Shown piece after piece: positions 55,018 through 64,000 of a stretch of DNA of 64,000 nucleotides. Made by a program: the position numbers and the translations under genes. The notes under the pieces were generated by a model that worked only from the letters and a program-made list of their open reading frames with translations, had not been told where the DNA came from and did not search any database. The stretch's first letter is position 1. Each line of letters starts with the position of its first letter. This stretch comes from Undaria pinnatifida (taxonomy: Eukaryota > Sar > Phaeophyceae > Laminariales > Alariaceae): NCBI GenBank assembly GCA_012845835.1, contig JABAKD010000023.1:2428197-2492196 (forward strand), read 5' to 3'.

Positions 55018-58000
55018 CCTCGATCAATTAATAAACTAATGCGTTGTAGCTCTGATCGAACTTGTTCAAGAGAACAGAAGACGTGGCAACGCTTGCGGCA
55101 CTTCTCCTGTCCATGGTCTTCTCGAGACGGGACAAGAACATACAAACAAGCACCTGGTTAGGTTCGATGAGGTAAAAACCTATACATTGATGTCTAAGCG
55201 AATATTCCGCCATATAGTTTCAGATCGCTATATTAGGCACGAGTCGCTGCACTATACAACGGTCGGTGTAATTTCCAGGGAGAGATTAGGCGTTGGGGCG
55301 GGGGGGGGAGGGGGCATCACTCTTACTCTCCGTGTTTTGAAGGGCGAAAAATAATTCCTGGGTCATATGCCGTTTGACGCAACAGGCGGCCAGATTGCAC
55401 TGAGTACCCGATTCCCCAGCACAGGGGGATTGAGCATCTGCTGACACGATTTGGGTTGCGCCTCTGTTCGTGGCGTGCGTATTTAAGTAGACATATACGC
55501 AGGTTTTAAGTATTCCAAAAATTATTGTAGCCGCAATTGGTTCTAAAACACATATTTAGCCCGCAGCACATAACACATGGTTACGAGTGTTGCAACGAGT
55601 AGCCTAGACAGCGTTGCCCAACTACGTTAGGCGCTCTTGCACAATTTAGAGCGGCTCCGTTTGGAGAGCCGCGACTGGTGAGGCTCCAAGTGTGTGAAGC
55701 TGGTGAGGCTCCAGGTGTGACGACTGTCGTATTTCGGTTGGTCGTACGTGTAGTCGGTGACACACCTCGTGCGTTTCGGGTAGAAACTTTCAACATTATA
55801 CAAATCATATTTTAACGTGTGACCACGAAGACAAAAAAAAATGTGACAAAAAACAGATGTGCTGACCTCTCTCGACTATGCCGCGGTTGGAAAGGCCGAC
55901 TTCAGATGTAAGCTAATTTCTCTGCAAGTTTTGTCATCGACGTATAATCAAACTATATTCGTATTTTTCTTGGCAGGTGCCAACAGCACCAAAGACACTG
56001 GTTTGTACCAATCACGCAGTCGTCCGTCTCGCTCAAAAAACAACACAATCAACCACGGACAGAGATAATCCAACTGTTCCCCCCATCGTCGTTTAGTCCC
56101 GTGGTATGCAGCACGTCATACGTTAGATCTGCACAAACTGCCATGCCATCTTCGATCGTTCACTGCATGCGTTACATCGGTCTCGCACACGAGAAGGTAA
56201 CTCGTCAGCATCGACCAACTTTCGCGGTAACGTTACGAAAAAAAAAACTTGACGGTACACAAACAGGAGTCAGAATGCGTGTCCCACAAGTGAAACTGCG
56301 CCTTCGTGTTGGTGTCGCTACAGAGGCATGGCGAACATCCGCGCGTCGAGTGCCTGTTCTGAGTATGTAATCCAATCTAGGTTGATCACTCATCGCGAAA
56401 GAACGCCATTCTAGGCCCCTCGACCTATCATCAACGTCCAATATTTTAACGATACGTATGACGAAAGTATGAATCACCGGTGAACTAATAACACAGCAGT
56501 CGGACGACTTTCCGCAAAAGGTCCGTCGTATAAAAAAATGTATCTTCGTAATTACTGGTCAGTTGGTACGTGGTGTAGGCCTGGGTATATTTCGCCAGGA
56601 AAACAGGTCGGCCCTGCACATGGGTGTCCCAGCCAAGCCTATGCGTTGGTGGTGCTGTTCCAGTCCTATTTTTTCACTCCCATTTTCGCATGGCCACGCT
56701 GACCAGTTTAGCGATGTACTCTGAAGGAAAAATCAAAACCAAACCAGAGACGCCCAAAGTTTGGTACGGCTTGTGTGCCCAACTCACGTCAAAAAATATA
56801 CCGTGGTGGAGTCCAATTGGGTGCTGCGCTTGACGCCAAAACAATTTCATCGTGGCCAAAACACATGTGCTTCGCCCACAAAACCAAAAATGATATACAA
56901 CCTATATCGTCAAATAGTTTTGAAACCTGAGTTTTGTCGTAATCAGTCCCGCGCTGGGTCGTTCAGCGTTCTGTGCTCTTTCGCCAGCGCCGTGCTCTCC
57001 ACTGAAGCCTTCAAATGACACACTACGCCCGTAGGAACCAAATTTCCAAATTTCAGCGACACTGTCGGGGTGCTCACAGGTCACCAAAAATGCTGCCGCT
57101 TTGCCACGAGGTAGTGGGAGCACCTCAGCCCCTTCGCAGAGTCGTTCGTTTTATGACTAGCTGTGACGCCGGACGCCGCAGTTACGGCCAAACCGCGGAA
57201 TATCGTGCACAAATATCATCGTCTAGTGGTCAGAGGTGACTCCAGATCTGTACCCAGTCATCATTTGGACGCATTCTTGATATTTTTTCGTCCGCAGAGC
57301 AACACACGTGCAACCGAGCAAGCGTGGCAGGTATTGCTGTTGCCGCTCCGGTTGCTGTCCCTGCACGAACATGGCACAGTCTGGGTTGCCGAGGGTTGGT
57401 CGCGTACAGGATGGTATTTTTATGAGGGTACGTGATGCACTTGCATTTCTGAGTCAGACCCAGATACGTACAATACGCGTTGCTGTTATAATATTTACTG
57501 CTGCTGCACTGGTGCTCATCGCCTACGGCGAAGGCTGTTTTATGCCGCTTCTGGTCTTGGTAAAGGTTGCTGCCGCAATTGAACCTTTGAGATGGTGCCA
57601 CCGCTGCTGTATGCACGTAAAACAGTCGGCTTTATCTAAAAACGAGACCGATCGCACTCGTCCCACAGCAGTAGAGTTTCTGATGGTATGCTGCGCGTAA
57701 TTTGTTCACGTGTTGTGATACAGTTATTGCCAACGCGCCATTGAGCCCTGCTGTCCGCCCCGTGCAGTGCCAAACTGCATCTGATGTATCTGGTACGAGG
57801 TGTAGCTTAACGGCAGACGACGCGGTGGCGGAGGGTACCTGCCCACACTTTGCAAGTTCTCCATGAACGCTCGTTAGAAATGCAATGCACACCAACGTAC
57901 TTAAAATCGGCTGATGTTCTGCAGTGTTCCCCTGCAAAGGCGTCTACCGAACCATGGCACCCAGCAGCAGGTCTCATCGACTTCCAGTATGCAAAGGCAG

Positions 58001-58683
58001 CGATCAACCACTACATGCCCCCGAGATGATAAAACGAAGTGCAGTTACGGTTGTACATCGTGCTTCAACGTATGGGTGTAGATGATAAGTTACTCACTTC
58101 CTGGCTTGAGAAAAAGGTGCAGAGACAAAGCCTTGCAGCCTGATGCTGCTACACCAGCACAAAAACGATGTTGTAGGACCCCACGACGAGCCTCACCTCT
58201 CTGCCCGCAAACGCGGGTCGTCTAGCCTGGGCACGTCCGTCAAGCCGAAGGTCGGTGGGACTTGGAGTAGCAGATGTCACCAGCGGTAGAGCGATGTTTG
58301 TACGCCGCGAGGCTGGGTTCGAGGAGACCCTCTACGCTATGTGCTGTACTCTACACACCGTGGTCACTCGTAAAATTCAAAAATCTCTCGCATTTAGTAT
58401 AGCAATATACTCCGGAGTATTACTTAGTTGAAGTATCAGGGAGCTAAGGGTTTCAGTACAAATTATGTGCGTGTTTTACTAGACAGCAGTATTCTTTTTC
58501 GGGGAGTGATAATGACACACATGTGGGTGTCATTTTTTTGACACACAGGGGACAAAAGAGCTCCATCCCCGGGTTTCCACCCTCTGGTTTATGCTTATCG
58601 GACACAGCATGCACCTCTCTTTGAGGTCGCAAAGAAGGCTGGATGTCGCGCCCTGTAGGCACGCCGACACCACCGCAGACAGC
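55018..58683. other. No gene recognised
   Basis: Frames up to 130 codons (for example plus 57,308-57,700) lack motifs. About 58,256-58,330 resembles a tRNA head (CAGCGGTAGAGCG then GGGTTCGAGGAGACCC) but does not fold as a tRNA, so it is noted only as possible SINE debris. Confidence 0.35.
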
Positions 58684-60082
58684 AGCACGTAGTCTGCACA
58701 TCACTGACCCTTCCATATCCAAGTCGTGGAGCCGGAGATGAAAAAATCGTCGAGAATGATCCCCCTTCGTGGTGCCGTCACCACAGCAGCAGCAGCACGC
58801 AGATCAAACATGCTGCCTGCACTCAATCACCACAGATAGCAGCAGGTAGGATAGATCTTTATCACCGTCAGATATCCGACTGTTGGCGATCATGATGGAG
58901 AAAACGTGGACATAGAGCTTAGTTTGAGACACCTTCACAGGCGCAGCAGCAAACAGCAGCACTGATGCCCCGTAGTACAACCACCAGCACGCAAAGATGA
59001 AAGAAGGAACGAGGCAGATCAAGCGCGTTGCTGGCACGCCATCACCACGATAGATAGCGGACGCAATCTATGCATTGTTGCTGATCCTACATATCTCCGT
59101 TTAGGGGTTCGAGACCGACAAATCAGCACGTAGTCTGCACATCACTGACCTTTCCATATCCAAGTCGTGGAGCCAGAGATGGAAAAATCGTCGAGAACGA
59201 GCTCCCTTCGTGGTGCCGTCATCAGAGCAGCAGCAGCACGCAGATCAAACATGCTGCCTGCACGCAGTCACCTCAACAGAGAGCAGCAGCTAGGCTAGAT
59301 GTTTATCACCGTCACATATCCGACTTTTGGCGTTCATGATGGAGAAAACGCGGAGATAGAGCTTAGTTTGAGATGATACCTTCACAGGCGCAGCAGCAAA
59401 CAGCAGCACTACTAGTGCCCCGTAGTACAACCACCAGCACGCAAAGATGAAAGAAGGAACGAGGCAGATCAAGCGCGTTGCTGGCACGCTATGACGATAG
59501 ACAGCGGACGCAATCTATGCATTGAATCTATGCATTGTTGCTGACCCTAGATAGCCCTAGATATCTCCGTTTAGGGGTTCGAGACCGAGAAATCAGCACG
59601 TAGTCTGCACATCACTGACCCTTCCATATCCAAGTCGTGGAGCCGGAGATGAAAAAATCGTCGAGAACGAGCTCCCTTCGTGGTGTCGTCACCAGAGCAG
59701 CAGCAGCATAGGCACCCGCGCCAGCCACCAAAGATCTCCGCGGCGGAGACGCAGATCAAACATGCTGCCTGCACGCAATCACCTCCACAGATAGTAGCAG
59801 CTAGGCTAGATGGTTATGACCGTCAGATATCCGACGTTTGGCGTTCATGATGGAGAAAACGTGGAGATAGAGCTTAGTTTGAGACACCTTCACAGGCGCA
59901 GCAGCAAACAGCAGCACTGGTGTCACGAAGTACAACCACTACCAGGACGCAAAGATGAAAGAAGGAACGAGGCAGATCAAGCGCGTTGCTGGCACGCCAT
60001 CACCACGATAGACAGCGGACGCAATCTATGCATTGTTGTTGACCCTAGATATCTCCGTTCAGGGGTTCGAGACCGGGAAATC
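58684..60082. repeat. Three tandem units of about 441, 470 and 480 bp
   Basis: Units begin AGCACGTAGTCTGCACATCAC at 58,684, 59,125 and 59,595. Each includes GCAGCAGCAGCA, CACCGTCAGATATCCGAC, GAGAAAACGTGGA, AGCGCGTTGCTGGCACGC and TTAGGGGTTCGAGACCG (a box-B-like string). A minus-strand frame with a hydrophobic start (PATRLICLVPSFIFACWW) is preserved in units 1 and 2, from a GTG rather than an ATG, and is stopped early in unit 3. I therefore do not call it a gene. Confidence 0.8.
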
Positions 60083-60407
60083 GAGACAGGGAAATCGTCA
60101 GAGTCTGATGCACTACACCCCATCGTTTGAAATACCCGTCGACAGGTTCGTCCTCCACTAGAATCTCACCCTGATTGTTCTGGTAGGCGAAGGTGCTGTA
60201 TGCATGGGCTGCGCCCTCCCGGAGGGAACAGTATACGCCATCCAACGTCAGACCGTCTTCAAATACCACACAAACAAAACCGGTGACAACAGCAGCATAA
60301 AACCACCAATGAACCAGCACATAGACATGTTTTCCACCCAGGCAGGCTCTCTCCCCAATCCTCGCGGCCCATGGACACGAGCAAGGCAAACACCAAGCGC
60401 GGTTCAA
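60045..60407 (-). CDS. Hypothetical open frame downstream of the MULE gene
   Basis: 120 codons, start MNRAWCLPCSCPW, with a hydrophobic stretch VHWWFYAAVVTGFVCVVF. I do not recognise it. It starts 23 bp after the transposase stop and could be element 3' sequence that is open by chance. Confidence 0.15.
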   Translation of the reverse strand: MNRAWCLPCSCPWAARIGERACLGGKHVYVLVHWWFYAAVVTGFVCVVFEDGLTLDGVYCSLREGAAHAYSTFAYQNNQGEILVEDEPVDGYFKRWGVVHQTLTISLSRFPGLEPLNGDI

Positions 60408-60429
60408 AACAGCAAACAGCTGGAAGTTC

Positions 60430-63400
60430 CTATTCCTTCTTTACCCTTTTCGCGCTCCCCCTGCCACTCTCCGTGCAATCCTTCGTCCGAGTCTGCTTCC
60501 TATTTCTTGTCAACTGGAGCGGAGGGTCTCGTATTCCGCTCCAAGTCTCTGAAACGTTACTCTCGCCTCGCCGGGCCCATGCATCAACGGCGCGGCCCAG
60601 TTCGCTGAACATCCCCATCTCGCCAGGTCTAGTGTCCTTCGTCATGTTGTCGGTGTACTTGCGAGCGGCCCTTGTGCAAAGCTCCATGATATTCGCGAAC
60701 GTCCTACCTCTGATGACAGACAGCATACGGTCGGGTGCCGCTTCTTCAGTGCTGGCGTCTCCGAAATCAGCAGGCCCGTCCCAGTCACCAGTGAACCCGC
60801 CATTGTAAGACCCACCCCCATCCTCGTCAAACTTCCCCAAGCCCGCTTTATCCAGGCTCCAATGCTCTGAAGAGGAACGCCACCGTGGGTGTATGGATTC
60901 TCCTTTGAACTCTTTGCCACGTTTTAGGTGCGTGACAAGCGCGGCGAGAACGTGCCTGCATTGCAGCCCTCGCCTCAGTATCTGCAAGCACGTGCACAGT
61001 TGAAAGCCACCAGGGCCTATGACAACGAGGTGTCCTACTTTTCGGTCAGCTTTGTGTTTGTACAAAACTTTCACTATGGAATCAACTTCCACTCCCGCAA
61101 CAAGACGATAAAAAGAAACCAAGGATGTGGTGCCAAACATAGTGATATCAGGTTCCCCCCTTTCCTGGAATACCTCTTCAGGAACCTGGCAACACACGTC
61201 GTCCCCTTCAACGTCGATGCACATATCGTCGTCAGATGATCCGCTGACGTCGTCCGCGGAGCGCGCCGCCAGATTTTGTAGTAACTGCATCGATCCACGC
61301 CCCTCCACCAAAACGCTTGTTTCGTACGCCGAGCTTGCTAACATTTCGGCCAGTACTTCCTGTCGAGATAAATAGGAGCAAGTCCGAAAAGGATGCGGGG
61401 GTGAGCGCAAGGACACAACCGGTCAACCGGTCGCGCCAGGGGAGCATCGGACAGCGTCTGACATTCGCGTCACAAAAGCGTGTGCCAACCGCAGCAAATG
61501 CTCGTCAAAGTGACACGGCCGCGGCAACACACAAGAATAGAGCTTACCTCCGCTGCGTACTTACTGGCTCCAACTTTCTCGTACGCTGTTAGGACTGGTT
61601 CAAGCGATCTCTTGATGTCGTTTTCGACGTGAGCTTTCCCCAAAGAAGCGCGTTTGGTGCTTTGCCTGCAGTACGGACGTTGTCGAAAGGTGCCTGTCAG
61701 CATTATTCGCAACGGCCGTACGTGTACAATGCAGACGAACAAAATGTGCCCAAAAAGGGCGCCAAAAACGAAGACTTCAGAGCATCGTTCCTGCCCGGGG
61801 TTGATATGAAACTACCGACACGCCGTGCGCAGTACCACACCAAACGAGCAATGGAGCGAAAACCCGGTGGGGACGTTGTGTCACTTACATTCGGGATGCC
61901 AGGGCGAGGTCTTCCGCGACTTGTTCGACTCTCTGCCTCACTTGACGAAACGTCGAGTTTCTCTTCAGGTTCCGGCCGTTCTTTATCGCGCTGAAAATAC
62001 CCTCAACGCGCTGAGTGGCTGTCATACCCAAGGTCATGGTTGTCGGGAAAAAACAGCGCGCCCAATACGTGCGTATGCTGCGAACGGCACGTGCGAGGCG
62101 AGAAGGCGCCAGGGACGGTATGTCAAAGGCTTCGTTGGAAAGAGGAAGAGTTCTTCGCGGCGACCAAGTGTTACGACAAGCGGCCACATATACACTAGGT
62201 TGTCCAAAGGGTCGCCTACGCAAATTAAAACCGAAGACAAAAAGGCGTGCAGAAGCGCCCTCACCTGTATAGGTGCTCGTTGACGTATTTTTCACACGCT
62301 GTGCCCTTCACGAGCTGCTTCACGCCCTCCCACACGCGATCAAAGGCCTGGAGACGGGAAAAAAAGAAAAACATGCAGTAAGCTCCTGGAGAACAGACGC
62401 GATAAACTGCTTTCACAACAACATGAGTCTCCATTTAATTCAAGGCAGGCGCGCAAAAAAAAAGAACCCAAGTAAAACCCTGTTCCATTGGTACTGCGAT
62501 CTTCCCACCTCAGTCGATGTCGCATAGGAAGCCGCCGTGAACCGCCGGAGCAATTCCGTGCATCCTGCTTTTTGCAAGGCCCCCATACAATGCTTCTTGA
62601 TGTTCTTACAGATGTGCCAGGAGCAGTACAAGTGCTTCGTGTGAGGAAGAAGCGTCGAGATCGAACTCGTCATTGCTCCGTCGGCATCTGTGATGATTAC
62701 TTAAGGACGGCCGTGGGAGGTTGGCGCTGTGAACATAATATACGTGATGACGGCGATTGAGCAACACCGTTGACACCGAAGCAAACCCGAACTACTCAGT
62801 AGGCTCCGCGATCCATTCATTCATCATACAAAAAAAACGTGAAGACAAGCTCACCTTCGGGTGGCCCCCGCAAATCTCCAGGAAGAACTGGTTTGCGAAG
62901 TCGAATGTTTCGCTTTGTTCGTTGCCGAGAAAACCCTGGGCGAAAACGATGGTCTTATTCTCAGAGTCGACGCCCACATACAAACACAGCTTGAAGTCGT
63001 ACCTGTCGAAAATGCAGTGTACGTGGGTGGGTCGTCATCGTTTGCACGGCAATGATTGCCGATCCGGAGGAAAGGCATCTTTTACTACTGGACGAAGCCC
63101 TCACACGTACGAACAACGTCGTCACATCAATGGGAGGGTAGGAGGCAATTGAAGACTTCCACACCCTCCTCACCTGTTGGTGAGACACGTATTGTCCTGG
63201 ATAACAACACCGCCATAGGTTCTTGCCAGCATAACTTGTTCGGGTGAAGCCCACATGATGGACCGTAGCACCTGGTCGGCATCAACATCCCACTTCACGG
63301 TCTGCGGTCCTCTTTCCAGCTCCGCCACAAGGTTGAGAGCGTCTTCGCCCGATGCCCAGCGCCCACGTAGCACCTTCGCCGACAAATTGCGCACCTGCGT

Positions 63401-63952
63401 GGGACACAGGAGGACAAAGGCGAGGAGGACGCTACTGTGTAGTTGTTGCAATCACACAACCGATTTCGTGACATCAACCTACGCGCAAAAGCATAGACGG
63501 AAGTCATATGAAACACCCGTTGAGGATACTATCTAACCGAGGCGAAGGTAGACAAGATGCTGAGGAGGCGGGGGTTCGATTCGCCGCTCGCCCTTCAGCA
63601 AAGTACGAAGGGTGTTGTGGTATGTCTCTACGCCAGTAGTGACATTTTGAATCGGAACGAGGGGACCGACGCCGACACAGGCAACCAAAAATAAACCGTA
63701 ACTTTCAGAGGTACCGTAATGACCGGTTCACCGTGTTCACACCTTTCGTGCACCCTGCGGGCCGAGCTTGTACGGCTTCATTTCCTCCGCAACGCAGCGG
63801 TAGATGAGGTGTGGTCTCACCCCCCCCAACGTCATCTTGCGGATTTGACCCATGCAACGCTTTTCAATCTCATCCACAGGGACCAAGTTCTCTTGCTCGA
63901 GTTGGGACGCGCGAGAATCCATATCACAGGCGGCAGCGTGCTCAAGATGGAC
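60430..63952 (-). CDS. MULE (Mutator-like) transposase, at least eight exons, 5' end outside the window
   Basis: Inferred exons on the minus strand: 63,952-63,743, 63,394-63,174, 63,002-62,855, 62,700-62,509, 62,348-62,265, 62,077-61,889, 61,665-61,548 and 61,359-60,430. Most joins are GT-AG and preserve frame. The protein order is as follows. A helical N-terminal part comes first. VVIQDNTCLTN then joins RYDFKLCLYVGVDS across an intron and holds the first catalytic Asp. VIITDADGAM has the second Asp, and HLYCSWHICKNIKKHC the C-x2-H block. TQRVEGIFSAIK is at the expected Glu position. A SWIM zinc finger (FQLCTCLQILRRGLQCRHV) lies in the last exon. Two lesions show: the acceptor before VIITD reads AA, and exon 62,348-62,265 carries one extra base. 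The copy may therefore be recently inactivated, unless these are sequence errors. Terminal inverted repeats were not found. Confidence 0.82.
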
Positions 63953-64000
63953 CTGAAGAAAACAATGGACGGGAGGGCACAAGTGAGGGCGGACATCGTC

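Noticed and set aside
58804-59487. Family of small secreted proteins in tandem
   Set aside because: The frames begin at GTG, the third unit has an early stop, and the units are tandem non-coding repeats; conservation reflects recent duplication.

Overview
The window reads as nuclear DNA of a brown alga (Phaeophyceae, Ectocarpus-like) or a close stramenopile relative. The evidence is a multi-repeat EsV-1-7 cysteine-motif protein and a decayed relative of it, an interstitial CCCTAA-type telomeric tract, a spliced Mutator-like transposase gene with GT-AG introns, and several eukaryotic retroelement classes. No bacterial operon, rRNA gene or convincing free-standing tRNA gene was seen. The species assignment is inference.

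Layout. 0-7 kb: mosaic repeats, including copy 1 of a 2.1 kb two-copy element that ends in a GC-rich hairpin. 6.96-12.34 kb: a DIRS/PAT-type tyrosine-recombinase retrotransposon (minus strand) with complete split direct repeats A1-ORFs-B1-A2-B2. 12.7-13.8 kb: tandemly duplicated non-coding DNA. 14.16-16.58 kb: copy 2 of the hairpin element, carrying a CAA expansion and a SINE-like insertion with a 10 bp target duplication. 18.23-24.62 kb: a decayed Ty1/copia element (minus) with both LTRs and two nested short retroposons. 26.8-47 kb: a graveyard of at least three Ty3/gypsy fragments in both orientations. It also holds a decayed EsV-1-7 gene (33.9-35.2 kb, plus), a TIR element (41.4 kb) and telomere-like repeats (42.35 kb). 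49.4-51.3 kb: an intact EsV-1-7 gene (minus), the best host-gene candidate. 54.45-55.01 kb: a non-autonomous hAT-type element with a perfect 8 bp target duplication. 58.7-60.1 kb: three tandem units of about 440-480 bp. 60.4 kb to the right edge: a MULE transposase gene of at least eight exons on the minus strand, running out of the window.

Almost everything recognisable is mobile. The biology therefore concerns nested transposition, the fate of a phaeovirus-shared cysteine-repeat gene family, and short non-autonomous elements whose insertions can be dated against each other because filled and empty sites coexist. Coordinates of domains in decayed elements are approximate. All homology calls come from reading motifs, not from searches.
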